From assembly GCF_008728515.1 (NCBI RefSeq), contig NC_044978.1, positions 9,120,452-9,184,451 on the forward strand: a DNA stretch of 64,000 bases, given 5' to 3'. Made by a program: the position numbers and the translations under genes. Below the pieces are notes generated by a model. That model did not search any database and had not been told where the DNA came from. It worked only from the letters and a program-made list of their open reading frames with translations. Below, piece after piece: positions 22,232 through 33,655 of this stretch (position 1 is its first letter; each line of letters begins with the position of its first letter). The stretch is from Papio anubis (Eukaryota; Chordata; Mammalia; Primates; Cercopithecidae).

Positions 22232-22650
22232 TTATTGTTCTAAAAGCTGCCCTTGCAAGTTCCAGGACCATCGAGGATAGTACTGCAACTGCGGAAACTT
22301 CTTAGAGTAGAAGCAGGGCTCATGGGGTCCTGCATTGTCGGGCTCCTCCCGCAGTGCTTCAGATCTCTTGGTCTGATCCGGGAACAAGAAACACGTGGGT
22401 CCAGCCAGGAGCAACGAGCCATTCAAATGAGTCAGCTGGCGTGTGCAAGATCAGTGCTTGCATCTTTGAATTTTGCTTTGCCCACCTGCCTCCTGCAAAA
22501 GGCAGAGATCAGAGGCTCCGCAGGATCAGTGAAGAGCATCTCACACTGCGGGAAAGTCGGAGTCTCGGGGAGGGCCCGTGGTGGGGTAGCCGCTGAAAAA
22601 AGACAGATGCTCCGGAGGAGGGAAAGCAGAAGTGTGAGGTGTTGACTCTC
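22232..22650. other. GC- and CpG-enriched unique block
   Basis: I count about 15 CpG dinucleotides between 22260 and 22650, far above the surrounding AT-rich DNA, with an E-box-like cacgtg near 22392. No repeat family fits. A 130-codon plus-strand frame (22253-22645) and shorter frames on both strands are probably a by-product of the base composition, since stop codons are AT-rich. Could be an old CpG-rich regulatory element. Not proven. Confidence 0.55.
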
Positions 22651-22710
22651 CTTTGTTGTTTAAAGAGGAATTTGGTAACATAAACATAGTTTGGAAAGTT
22701 AATAAATTAA

Positions 22711-22874
22711 CTTATTATTATTATTTATTTTAGAGACAGAGTGTCTGTCACTCAGGCTGGAGTGCAGAGGCACGATCCTAGGTCGCTATAGACTCTATCT
22801 CCTGGGCTCAAGTGATCCTCCCATCTCAGCCTCCTGAGTAGCTGGGACTAAAGGTGGGCCACAGTGCCTGGCTA

Positions 22875-22930
<56 letters not shown>

Positions 22931-23029
22931 GTCTCTCTATGTTGCCCAGACTGGTCTCAAACTGCTAGCCCCAAACGATCCTCCTGACTCATCTGTGATT
23001 ACAAGTGTGAGCCACTGTCCTTTGCCTGA
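22711..23029 (-). mobile_element. AluJ-type SINE with an internal CA microsatellite
   Basis: Reverse Alu: ttatttattttagagacaga, ctcaggctggagtgcagagg, gtagctgggactaaaggtgg. The linker is replaced by (CA)n, followed by tctctatgttgcccagactg and gtgattacaagtgtgagcca. High divergence suits AluJ. Confidence 0.95.
22877..22928. repeat. (CA)n microsatellite in the Alu linker
   Basis: About 25 CA units with one early T interruption (acacatacacac), grown from the A-rich linker between the two Alu monomers. Confidence 0.98.
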
Positions 23030-23067
23030 CCCTCTATTACTGAGAAAGTACCTTGGAGGGTCACCTG

Positions 23068-23262
23068 GTTGAATACTAAGTGACTGCATGGATTCAAACC
23101 CCAGCTCTGCTACATGTGGGCTGTGTGGCCAACCCAAGCCACCTCCCCACCCTACAGTTCCTTCATCTGCAAAATGGATATCATGATAGCGCCTGCCTCA
23201 CAGAGCTGTTGTGACTACTAAGTCAAAGTTTCTAGATTACATGGAACAATTAGTATATTATC
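23068..23262 (+). mobile_element. MIR SINE
   Basis: Forward MIR with all landmarks: gactgcatggattcaaaccc, cagctctgctacatgtgggc, gtgtggccaacccaagccac, ttccttcatctgcaaaatgg and cctcacagagctgttgtgac. One of the best preserved MIRs in the window. Confidence 0.95.
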
Positions 23263-23832
23263 ACCACTAACATCATTTTATAGGAGCAAATGTAAAAGGA
23301 AGTAAATGACAAAGATAAATTACAGAAGTAAAGCTTTACAGATAAATGAGCTTGAGGTGCAGCAAACATTTCCAGGCTCCTAACATGTTAGAAATCACTC
23401 AACAGTATTCCCAGGGGGTTCACTAGAATGGCTTTTGGACCTTCATCAAGTGAAGGGACAACAATTCCTAACACTGTGCATTGCCCCTCCACTATAAAGT
23501 AGAAAGTGTTCATCTGAAAGGGCTGGGAGGATAAGCTGGGGCTTTGTTTCAAAAAGGATTCTGTTACATAAAAGGTTGTATCAAAAAGAAACATACTATG
23601 CTCTTCTCTTTAAAGAGATTTTTAAATTATCAAAGATTTCAAGCATTTGTAAAGGTAGAAAGAGTAGTAATGGACCCTGAACTCTGCACCCATCACCTAA
23701 CAAGAATAATAATCACTCATGGCCAATCCCGTTTTCTTTCATTTATATCTATCCTTGTCTCTTTTCCAAAAAATTACTTGCAGTATGCATTCCTCAATGA
23801 AAGGCTCTTAAAAATACAAACACATTACCACT
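23263..23832. other. Unique sequence
   Basis: No repeat recognised. A 96-codon plus-strand frame (23544-23834) runs into the following Alu target site and has no known domain. Confidence 0.45.
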
Positions 23833-23847
23833 AAAACACTTATAATT

Positions 23848-24148
23848 TTTTTTTTTTTTTTTTTTTTTGAGACGGAGTCTCGCTCTGTCGCCCAGGCTGG
23901 AGTGCAGTGGCCAGATCTCAGCTCACTGCAAGCTCCGCCTCCCGGGTTCCCGCCATTCTCCTGCCTCAGCCTCCCGAGTAACTGGGACCACAGGCGCCGC
24001 CACCTCGCCCGGCTAATTTTTTGTGTTTTTAGTAGAGACGGGGTTTCGCCGTGTTAGCCAGGATGGTCTCGATCTCCTGACCTTGTGATCCGCCCGTCTC
24101 GGCCTCCCAAAGTGCTGGGATTACAGGCTTGAGCCACCGCGCCCGGCC
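23848..24148 (-). mobile_element. Young AluY of Old World monkey type, with perfect target-site duplication
   Basis: Full-length reverse Alu with many intact CpGs and a long T run. Flanked by identical 15-bp copies of aaaacacttataatt (23833-23847 and 24149-24163). Read on its own strand it has ggctcaagcctgtaatcc and gagctgagatctggccactg, where the human AluY consensus has ggctcacgcctgtaatcc and gagccgagatcgcgccactg. These states are, from memory of primate Alu families, typical of cercopithecid AluYR lineages. Confidence 0.97.
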
Positions 24149-24163
24149 AAAACACTTATAATT

Positions 24164-24440
24164 AATTATTACTTTATACTAACAAATATGTGGATATTTT
24201 AAAATATATATTTACATACATATGTATTTTCCAATTGTAAGTTTTGTTTTTTAAATTTTATTTAATGTTTTTATTATTTCTTTTTGGTAACGGCTTACAA
24301 CACACATGCACGTATGTGTGGGTACACATACATACAAATATATATTTTTAACTTTATATGTCATATAAATGTACTAAGTAATTACACATTTATAGTAGTA
24401 CAGGCACAAATAGTGTTTTACCAATACCGAACTGTGATCC
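24164..24440. other. AT-rich sequence
   Basis: Contains short TA/CA-rich patches (24210-24350). May include more decayed L1 from the element on its right, but this is not clear enough to call. Confidence 0.4.
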
Positions 24441-24693
24441 TTTTTTTGGGTTATTATTTTGGATTCATGGGTGCATGTGCCAGTTTGTTACACGGGTATA
24501 TTGGATGATGCTGAGGTTTGGGCTTCTAATGATCCTGTCACACAAACAGTTAACGTAGTATCCAATAGGTAGGTTTCCAACTCTTCCTACTCTCTCTCTC
24601 ATCCCCCTCTAGAGTCCCCAGTGTCTACTGTTTCCATCTTTCTATCCATGTGTACCTGATGTTTAGTTGCCACTTATATGCGGTATTTAGTCA
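24441..24693 (-). mobile_element. L1 LINE 3' end fragment
   Basis: Reverse L1 3' UTR: gattcatgggtgcatgtgcc, gtttgttacacgggtatatt, gatgatgctgaggtttgggc, agagtccccagtgtctactg and ttagttgccacttatatgcg. Matches the L1MA/L1PB age group. No clear target-site duplication. Confidence 0.94.
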
Positions 24694-25317
24694 AACTCTT
24701 TTTTAAATGGGAGAAATGGGTGGGGTACTTTCTTACCCTCTGCTTGCCAACCCTTTACATTTTAGGTGCCAACTTATTTAGCTCCTGCTATTTTTGAATA
24801 TATTGAGGTTGTTAGTATATATCAACATAAAATATTAGACCTCCTTGGAAGGAACAGAGAGTGTGGGGCTAAAGGATGGAACATAAAAAACAAAAACAAA
24901 ACAAAACAAAACACCAGCCTAGTTATGGGACAGAGAAAGCAAGGCAAAGGGAAGGAAGAAGTATAGGATTGTGGCAGAGCTGGGGCTGTGCACAGAGGTC
25001 AGGCAATGGACTGGCAGGGGTGTCACTGCCTGATGACCTAAGCAACTGAACCAAGTCTGGCTTCAAGGGAAATGACCAGTGTTTGGCTGGGAAACATCTC
25101 ATAAGAATTTTCTGGGCAAGAAGACAGGTGTTGTTTTTGTCATTTTGTGGAGAATATGACAAAAAGTAATGGTATGTCACCACCAAATGTGAAATTATGT
25201 GATTTTTTAATTAGAGGATTTCTGAGGGAATAAAATGGCATTGTATTATACACAGAATGAAGATCAACAAGGTTATTAGTATGCATACCATATGCAAATG
25301 TGTATAAACATTTACAC
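24694..25317. other. Unique sequence with A-rich run
   Basis: An (AAAAC)n-type run lies at 24884-24912. The rest is unrecognised. Confidence 0.45.
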
Positions 25318-25525
25318 ATATATAGAATTAAGCAGACTTGATTTCAAGTCCTTGCTTCCTTAATTCCTATATAATTGAGCAAGTGATTTTCCCTCATTGA
25401 GCCCCAGTTTCCTCAACTAAAAAATGGGAATAGTAACAAGTCTATAAGATTACTGTGAGACTTAGATGAGATAAAAACATTCTAAGTACTTAGTTCAGTG
25501 CCTGGGCCGGGTACTAATAAAAGTC
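25318..25525 (+). mobile_element. MIR SINE
   Basis: Forward MIR: gacttgatttcaagtccttg, aattgagcaagtgattttcc, agccccagtttcctcaacta, aaaatgggaatagtaacaag, attactgtgagacttagatg and cttagttcagtgcctggg in order. Confidence 0.95.
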
Positions 25526-26069
25526 ATATACTTGTCACAAAGCAGCAACAATATCAGAAGCAGAGGTGGCTAGTAGTATTCTTAATATTTCTCTACCTTC
25601 TAGCCAGCTTTTCTTTGCCTGGATACCATTTCAGAACAGAGAAATGCAGGGAGAGGGCAAGGAAATGGATAGTAGAAATAGCCAGTGATTCCAAGACGGT
25701 GACTGGGACCTGCGACAACCGCTTAGAATGAGTAAAGGGATGTGACAACTATGTGAGGATTGACCTTCTGTTGGTGCTTAATCTAATGTCTTTAGGGTAA
25801 AAAAGAAAAACTAAAATAATACTAAACAATAAAAAAAAAATAGAATTCCTGCAAATTAGGTTTGGGGGTAAGTGAAGACAAACTACAGAAATAAATTTGG
25901 TTGAAATCAATCTTTGCTAAAAGTAGGCTCCGAAGATGAATTGGAGAGGAAATGTCACAAGATGTGAATGGACAATTTGTTGAGCATGCTTTCTAGAAAA
26001 ACACTAATTTAACTTCAGATAACTTCACTAAATAAAATATTGCATTCTTTGAAACTGAAGTCTGTGAAA
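25526..26069. other. Unique sequence, nothing recognised
   Basis: AT-rich. No repeat family or credible frame. Confidence 0.45.
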
Positions 26070-26155
26070 GATATATATATATATATATATAACACTTATG
26101 TGTATATATATCTATATATAGCACTTTGTGTGTGTGTGTGTGTGTGTGTGTATAG
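26070..26155. repeat. Compound (AT)n/(GT)n microsatellite
   Basis: A pure AT run at 26070-26091, a decayed TA run at 26102-26119, then a pure GT run at 26126-26151. The spacers aacacttatg and gcacttatg repeat between the runs, so the block has grown by local duplication. Confidence 0.95.
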
Positions 26156-27685
26156 CACTTATGTAGTGATTTTGCTAAAACATAGGAAAGATGGGACAAC
26201 GTGAGGTATTTCTCACATTGGGTGATTAGGATCACCTAATGCAGCCATTTTCTTTTTGCTGATAATATTGTTCTCATTTAGAAAAAAGATTAATTTCAAA
26301 AGATCAGGAAAATGGTACTTGAAAAATGCATCATTTTGCAGGGGTTCCATTTACAACCTGTTAAACTTTGAGAAAGCACCGTTGAAAAGAAAATATGAAC
26401 ATGCCTTAATAGTTCATTAAAGCTCTGAGACTGGCTGAAAGGTCTAGTCATATTATAGTACTCATAATATCAAGAAGTGGAAGAGAAAAAATGCATGGAC
26501 CTTGAAAAACCTCGACTAAATTGAGAATATCACTTTGGTGTCTCCTCCATGGAGATTACAATGCTTTTGTGTCTCTCCTTCTTTCTTTTTAATATATGGT
26601 TCAAGTTCTAAACAAAATGTAAAATGGCTGTTTTATCATGTTCTTAAAGGGAGGGAGATTAATTCTTTGGTGAAAACAGTTCAATATAATGCCCATAGAC
26701 TAATATTAATTACCAATTTTAGGCAAAATGGTATGCCAAATTAATTACTGATGAACTGTTTTAGTGGAAATATGCCAGGAATCAGATTGTTTGGGGGCAA
26801 AGTGGCTCTGTAATAAATATTTAACACACTGTGGGATATTCTGGTTGCCCTGGTCAGCCATTCATTTTCTTTGATCCCTGGAAACTAATTTTTGTTGCAG
26901 TCAACTGTAACTGATTGCAGATGGCTATTTTTTTTTTTTTCTAAACCAGCCACTTAATGTACAGTTTCCCATTTCTTCATTTGCTTTTCATCTGATTGTA
27001 CCTCTAACACAGAAAGCGGTAAGACATAGTACCTGAGTTTGTTGGCAGGTGCAATCTGCTAATCATTTAATGCTTTAGAATTGAATCTAATCTGCCTGAT
27101 GCTTCTAAGTATTTATTTAAAGTAAGACATTTCTGTAGTGAGAAATCACTTAGAATCTAGTTTATAAGCAGTGAGATACTGTAAGAACACCTTCCCCATT
27201 AACAAGGATGTTGTTCCATTTAAGTAGAGTGTTTTATAAACCAATACCATGATTGTGTCTTTGAAGTCTCTGATCTTAAAGTCTTTTCCTAAGTTTTCTT
27301 TTCCTACTCAAAAACCTGGGATTTCTGAATAGTGGTATGAGCTTGATAAATAATGAATCAGAGTTTATCAGCATAATATATTAATTTTCAAAATATGCAT
27401 CCCTAACATTTTTATTTTATAATGTCCATTATGACTAGAATTTGTAAATAGCAGAAATTGTAGAGTAGCTTTTAAAACTGAATAGAAAATCACTGAGTGA
27501 TTTTTTTCTTTTTACACAATACCATAGATTACAAAATTCAATCATATCATCTTCTTCTAAGCATAAATTCAAATTAATTTTTAGGCTCACCAACACTTTA
27601 AAGAATGCAGGAGAAATGTTGAATTCCTGTGCTAAATCCAAATGAATAACTTGTAAAGACAACGTTAAAATAATCTTTTTGACTT
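26156..27685. other. AT-rich unique block
   Basis: No transposon recognised over 1.5 kb. A 13-T run is at about 26929-26941. Sequence at 26650-26760 and 27050-27130 is rich in TTAATTA/TAATCA strings, a possible conserved non-coding element but equally what base composition gives. Confidence 0.45.
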
Positions 27686-27884
27686 GCATTGTCCAAAACT
27701 AGCCACTATCCACATGTGGCAACCCAATTAAATTTAAATGAGTTAAATGAAACTGAAAATTTTATTATTTGATTGCACAAGTCACATTTAAGTGCTCAGT
27801 AGTCGCAGGTCATACTAATTGGTGTATTAAACAGTACAGGACTATAGAGCATTTTTGTCATTGCAGGAAGTTCTAAGGACACAC
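27686..27884 (-). mobile_element. MER5A (hAT-Charlie non-autonomous DNA transposon)
   Basis: Reverse MER5A: cattgtccaaaactagccac, tatccacatgtggcaaccc, an AT-rich middle, gtcacatttaagtgctcagt, catttttgtcattgcaggaa and gttctaaggacac. The paired cacatgtgg and tcc/gga termini are distinctive. Diverged as expected for a eutherian-age element. Confidence 0.92.
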
Positions 27885-27957
27885 CTGTTCCAGATTTACT
27901 TTTCTAACCTCTGGATTTTGGTATACATTAATCTAACAAACGTAACACGTAAAAAGA

Positions 27958-28040
27958 AAAGCTACCATTTTTTGAGGACCTATCTGCTAAGCACTATACT
28001 TGGTGTCTATAATAATGTAAAGCCAACGTTATGACCAATT
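27958..28040 (-). mobile_element. MIR/L2-type fragment
   Basis: aagctaccattttttgagga, cctatctgctaagcactata and cttggtgtctataat resemble the reverse 3' part of MIR or L2. Short and weak. Confidence 0.55.
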
Positions 28041-28361
28041 AGACAATTTGTTTAAAAACTGATATAGAGCAAAAGATGATGTCATTTTGAGAATTACAAA
28101 TACTTAATTTAACAACCTTTAAAAAGAGCTTATTGAAAAACATACTTTTCAGTGTCAAAATAATCATGTTAAACCTAGCCAACTATAAACATGCTATGAT
28201 AATCTCTTATCTATATATGTATATTCAATCTAAATGCTAATAAAATATTCCCAACCCACAGCTAGGGGAAGAAAAAAGAAAACTAGATTGAGTTAATAGT
28301 AAAATAAGATGAAGTGACTAAAATACTCTTCAGGAATCCATTAAAAATATATATATATGAT
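28041..28361. other. AT-rich unique sequence
   Basis: No features recognised. Ends in a short (AT)n run (28347-28358) next to the Alu insertion site. Confidence 0.45.
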
Positions 28362-28375
28362 GTGATTAGATTTTT

Positions 28376-28658
28376 TTTTTTTTTTTCCCAGACGTATTCT
28401 TGCTCTGTCGCCAAGGCTAGAGTGCAGTGGGATGATCTTGGCTCACTGCAACATCTGCCTCCCGGATTCAAGCAATTCTCCTGTCTCAGTCACCCAAGTA
28501 GCCAGGATTACAGGCACCTGCTACCATGCCCAGATAATTTTTGTATTTTTAGTAGAGACGGGGTTTCACCATGTTGGCCAGGCTGGTCTCGAACTCCTGA
28601 CCTCAGGTGATCTGCCCGCCTGGGCCTCCCAAAGTGTTGGGGTTACAGGCATGAGCCA
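28376..28658 (-). mobile_element. AluS-type SINE, slightly 5'-truncated, with target-site duplication
   Basis: Reverse Alu from a T run through ctgttgcc-like start sequence, tttttagtagagacggggtt and aaagtgttggggttacaggc, ending gcatgagcca, so about a dozen bases of the Alu 5' end are missing. gtgattagattttt flanks it at 28362-28375 and 28659-28672. Frames at 28314-28662 are its translations. Confidence 0.97.
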
Positions 28659-28672
28659 GTGATTAGATTTTT

Positions 28673-29334
28673 ATCCGCTGTGCATCAATTTGTGTTTTCA
28701 CAAACCCACTGAGACCTAGTTTTTTTGTACATAAGAATAAGAATTGTTGCATTAAGTGTTCTCTTTCATATATATTTACATCTTGTCTCTACATACCTCC
28801 TCATAAACAATAAACAACACATTAAATAAATTTTCAAGGCAACAGTGTAAATGACACTAATTATCTTAGATACTTTATTTCTGGAATGTTATATTTAATA
28901 TCTCACAGTATTTTTTAAAACTTAATTATGTTCAATTTATAAGAATTTATTTACTGCGTAAGAATGTTTAACATGCTTAATGGATTCGGGCCTCTATATC
29001 TGTGCAAGCCCTCACTGTATGAATTTACAGTGAGGAATCGCACCTCGGGGAGGTATGCAGTGCAAAATTGGCACAGCTGCACACCTCTGCTCAGTCATTG
29101 AAAGCACACAATGTGTTCCTTTGACTTTATTTCATGAATGTTTCTGACGAATATGTAGCATGTCCTGTACCAAATGACAAGAACAAAACATGTTCACCAA
29201 TGACAGAATACTAGCATTTGGACTTGGAACTAAAAGGCATTGGCAGGTGCACTTCCATGCCTGGGAATCTCCCTGCACTTCACTGAATATTCTGGAATAC
29301 CTAAAAGCAACCCTAATTATTTATTTGTCAATTT
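28673..29334. other. Unique sequence with a perfect hairpin
   Basis: Unrecognised apart from the inverted repeat at 29002-29043. Confidence 0.45.
29002..29043. repeat. Inverted repeat, 10-bp perfect stem plus 4-bp extension
   Basis: cctcactgta (29010-29019) and tacagtgagg (29026-29035) are perfect reverse complements around a six-base loop. After a 3/4-base internal loop, gtgc (29002-29005) pairs with gcac (29040-29043). No transposon family explains it. Confidence 0.85.
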
Positions 29335-29685
29335 AACCACTTAAAAATATATGTGTGCCTATGATATCCCAGATCTTAGTCTAGGAATATAAAGAATAAA
29401 ACAATCCTTACCTGAAGGTTTTTAGATTGGAGAAACACAGAGGTACGGAGGAAGTCATTAAAATATGTTTTTATAACTGCCACCAAACGGACAAGCACAA
29501 GCTATGGTGGAGGTACAGTGGATAATTACCTAAACCATCCATGGGTATCAGTGAAAGCTTCTTAGGGGAATATTACCTTAGAGAAATTTTAAAGTTTGAG
29601 CTGGAGTTAGCCAGGTAAAGCAGAACTAAAGAAAAGTACTCTAGATAGATACATAAGAATAGACACAGAAGGACAACCCAGGAGT
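29335..29685 (-). mobile_element. L2 LINE fragment
   Basis: Reverse L2: tatgatatcccagatcttag, ggaatataaagaataaaaca, atccttacctgaaggttttt, then 3'-UTR-internal signatures such as gagaaattttaaagtttgag, ctggagttagccaggtaaag and acacagaaggacaa. Colinear over about 350 bp. Confidence 0.82.
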
Positions 29686-29789
29686 ATTTTTCAAGGTTAT
29701 TCTACAGACTACAATAAATCACAGTAATTATTAATAATCGTCTCACTTACATGGCAAAAAGTCCTATTGTCTTATCAATATCCATTCTT

Positions 29790-30290
29790 TGCCTTTAAAA
29801 ATGAAATCCCAGCATTTTAGCTGAGCAGTTGGCTGACCATCTAAAGACTGTATTTCTTAGTCTCCCTTGCAATTAGGCATGGGAATATAACTAATTGCCA
29901 GCCAAGGATACATGAGCAGAAGGAAATTTGTAATTTTCTTTTTTTATTTTTATTTTTTGAAATTTTCATAAAATCCAGCTCCCGGAAGAATGAATTTCTG
30001 ATTTCTAAGCTCTGTCTTCAAAGGAAAGTGGAATGACTTCTATTCTACGGGCTATCTCAAATATAGATGGATGATAACTGGAGCAGCAATCTTCGAATTA
30101 CAAGATTAAAATTGCATGTTGAGAATGACTGAGCCACAGCATAGGAGAGCCTGGGTCCTTGATACCACAGAGTCACTCTAGCAGTACCAGACTGCTTAAA
30201 CTTGGAATATTATAGAAGAGAATAAATAAATTTGCAACTTGCTTATGTCACTATTATTTTCAGACCTTTGCTACAGCAATCATCTTCGTT
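29790..30290 (+). mobile_element. Old interspersed repeat, family unresolved
   Basis: Several phrases resemble a common ancient mammalian repeat: tctcccttgcaattaggcat, ccagccaaggatacatgagc, ggagagcctgggtccttgat, gaataaataaatttgcaact and tttgctacagcaatcatctt. The order fits, but I cannot name the family with confidence. Confidence 0.5.
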
Positions 30291-31582
30291 AAATGTTAAA
30301 AAAGTAACAATAATTTACTTTTATCTTTACATTATTCTTGCTATTTGACTAGAATTCCTGATGTACCGTGAGAATAGAATCTCCATTGGCTGCCACAGTA
30401 CTTTGCGATTTGTAAGGTGACCCGAAATAAGTTTTTGGATCCTGATAAGTCTATGTTAGCTATCTGATACACTTTTTGAACAAAGATTTATGTCCATAGA
30501 TTCTTGGGCATAAAACAGTTAATTTCATAGATCTTTTAAAAATAAGTTGGCAGTGTAAATATATTTAGTGACTTAATCCGGCCGTATCTTTTATTATGTA
30601 TTTTTAATATATTTGCATGTATTATCTTGAAATATACTATGGAGACATTTTCATAAAGGTACAATTTGATTCACTTTCTCTTTGTACACAAAAATTAATA
30701 TTCTGCTATTCTTTGAAAATGAAAACAAAGTTACAGATAAAGCATACTGTAATACAACTAAAAATACTGTTTGCAAAGGAACCATGTATGATGTATTCTC
30801 AATTAGGAAGGCAATACATTTTAATGTCATAAATGCCACATTTTATTGTTCCAAATACAGTTGTGTTTGATTTATTACTAATTTTGCCTGAAAAATTAAA
30901 AATCAAACTTTATGATTGTGCATGCAAAACTATGAACACTATATCATATCGAAATAACTCAGAATATGAAAAATTATAGTTCTTCATTATAAGCTGACAT
31001 TTAACTAGTTGGCATACAAAAGACATCAGGTAAACTATCTGCTTTTAAAGACTGTACATCCTTCATCCTCAAGCCATGCACAAATTCAAATTAAAGCACT
31101 ACTTTGAATTTTTAACCATGAGATATTTTCTATTAATCAATAAAACATTGACTTCACTGAATATCACTTTTAATGTCAACATATAGCATTCTTATAGTAA
31201 AATGATAATGACTAATAATTAATGATAATAATTGATGACAAAATGCTCTCTTGTTTCTTATATCCTCATACAGTTTATGTACTACTTATACACCTGACAA
31301 TATAAAACTTTGTTATTAGAAGCCATTTAATACTCTGATATTTCCATTAAATTCATCTCAATCATAGAAACAAAATTTGGTGCCAGCTGAGAAAACAGCA
31401 CAAAACCAGAGCAAGAGATACTGCCTACTCTTCGGTGAGTCCGCCACAGTTCAGTGTTAGGCATCACTTTCTAGACCAAACTGAAATCCTGGATGATAAG
31501 ATTTTTGCTTTAATTGTACATTATAAATCTAAATGTTATTCCATCTCTGTGATTCTGTAATGACAGAAAAGACAAAGCTTAA
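30291..31582. other. AT-rich unique block
   Basis: No repeat recognised. Three short overlapping frames (30617-30870) on both strands are not supported. Confidence 0.45.
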
Positions 31583-31594
31583 AAGGCTGGAAAG

Positions 31595-31730
31595 TCCCAG
31601 CTGCCTACTCGGGAGGCTGAGGCAGGAGAATGGCGGGAACCCGGGAGGCGGAGCTTGCAGTGAGCCAAGATGGCGCCACTGCACTCCAGCCTGGGCGACA
31701 GAGCGAGACTCCGCCTCAAAAAAAAAAAAG
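31595..31730 (+). mobile_element. AluY SINE, 5'-truncated, with target-site duplication
   Basis: Only the end of the second monomer is present: actcgggaggctgaggcagg, gaatggcgggaacccgggag, gcggagcttgcagtgagcca, and an A-tail. aaggctggaaag flanks it at 31583-31594 and 31731-31742. The preserved CpGs and the gaatggcgg state point to a young AluY lineage. Confidence 0.97.
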
Positions 31731-31742
31731 AAGGCTGGAAAG

Positions 31743-32934
31743 ATCCTAGACATCCTTATTCGGAGGCTAAAATGAAAGGTATTCTCTAATTGAAGGCACC
31801 ACAATGAGCTAAACAATAAACTAAACTTACTTCCTAAAAGAACTCTCCAGCCCCTCAGACATAAAAAGCCTGATTCTTTCTCCCAGGGAGTCATTGACAT
31901 TCAAATCTTCCTCCTAAGGTTGAATAATATTCATAATATCTTTATATTTCCAACCTGACGAACATAGGTCTGCTGTGCCAAAAAATGTACATTCAGGACT
32001 TGTCAGAGGCATTCTATGTGGCTTATTGCTTTTTCTTTTTTTTCCTGAAGTCAGAATCATATCTACAGCAAATTCAACATCAAATGACAAGCCAGAATGA
32101 TCAACGCTGCTCATAACAAATCCACTCTTCCAGCCCTTAAGCATTATGTGCTACAACACAGGAGTGTTGCCGTCGATGTATTTGAACTAGAGGACAGTAT
32201 AATACCTGAGCAAGCATTCTGGGATGAGCTGAGGGATGACTGTAAACAGAGATGGCACCAGACATGCTGTAAAGCACACATTCAAATATGACACAGCAGA
32301 GCTGTGAAGAGCCAGCCATCAACCACACGGGCAGCCTCCTGCTCTGGCCATTGGGATGGAAGTCTCTCAGAGTCACAGGCGGTTATTGGTTTTGAAACTT
32401 CAGCTGTAGTTGCAATAAGTAGTCTTTACATAAAGGGGAGTAGAGAGAACTGTGATATATTAGGTCAGCATAACAGTGTTTTCAGAAACAGTGCTTACAA
32501 ACCACAAGTCCAAAGAAAAACATATTTGACTTCATATAAGAATGCTAAAGGATCACTTAACACCTCTGTAAACTACAATGTAAATCATGTGTTGCTCGTT
32601 GGAAATACCATGTACTGACAGGACTCTGGTTAGAAATAAATTAGACATTCATTCTAGATCATATCCTCAGGTCAGCATAGAAAGGCATCCATTTGTTGAA
32701 ATTCCCCCTCACTGTGTTTCTTAAAGACAAATAGGATGAAAAATACGACACAAATAATCCTCCTGCAAAGGAATCTTAAATCCTTAGGCAACTTCACAGT
32801 ATCAATTAGTTTGGCAGTTAAATGTAAATTACTCAACGGAAATGGAGTATTAGGACATGCATTTTACATAGTGAAGAACCCTTGATTCAGATTTTGTAAG
32901 CTAAAGGAAGAAATGTCAGTTTAGCACCCTTAAT
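31743..32934. other. Unique sequence
   Basis: Nearly 1.2 kb with no recognised repeat. Opposing frames of 76-104 codons (31914-32618) overlap and show no known domain. Confidence 0.45.
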
Positions 32935-33022
32935 TGAGGTCGGCAAACATTTCCCGAAGCTGTAATATTTGCCAGGCACTGTATCCGGCAATGGGGGTTT
33001 GAAGATAAATTATGTACTGTGT
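32935..33022 (-). mobile_element. L2-type 3' end fragment
   Basis: cggcaaacatttcccgaagc, atttgccaggcactgtatcc and ggcaatgggggtttgaagat match the reverse L2 terminus. Confidence 0.7.
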
Positions 33023-33539
33023 TAGTTTATTTTAAACATCTTTCCAGATCCATCCAAATAAATTAACATAGGGTTTGTTTCAGTGTAAGTACAACTCTCC
33101 CCAAAATGTACTGAAATATTTAACAATTCAATCAATCTGAAGCTAAATTATATAAAAACATAGGTGTATACGGCATATTCATAATTGTGTGGGATCACCT
33201 ACTTTGAGTCCCAATGCTTTGCAGAAACAGGTGCAAAAATCATCCTGCCATTTGATCCAAGGCATTTTTTCCATTGCATTCATTTTTCACTAATGTTTTC
33301 TATATTGCAATTTTTAAAGGATTATCAGAAGTGATTCTGGGATTTCTAGTGTTACAAACATGAAGAATTTTCTTAATCCTAGTTGTAGGATAAGGTGATA
33401 AGACGGGCCATTACAGAGAGTAAACATAGGGGGACATAAAGAGGCAGGAGGTTCTAAGGTAAATCTGATCCGTTCAGGTATCCTGATTCCCAGGTCTCAT
33501 ATCTTTCATATGGCCACCCCTCTCTGGCTTAGCTCTTTC
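33023..33539. other. Unique sequence
   Basis: No repeat or gene recognised. Confidence 0.45.
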
Positions 33540-33655
33540 CATTTGGGGTCAGAAAGACCAGAATTTGAGGCCTGTTTAATTCTTTACTATTTGCACAACC
33601 TTTGAAAATTTAATTACTTAACCTTTCAACTTTAAGTTTTCTTATTAGCATCTCT
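33540..33655 (+). mobile_element. MIR SINE fragment
   Basis: Forward MIR: ggggtcagaaagaccagaat, ttgaggcctgtttaattct, tatttgcacaacctttgaaa, attacttaacctttcaactt and taagttttcttatt. Diverged but colinear. Confidence 0.75.

Noticed and set aside
22253..22645. 130-codon plus-strand frame
   Set aside because: Other long frames overlap it on both strands, as expected in GC-rich DNA; kept only as part of the CpG-rich block observation.
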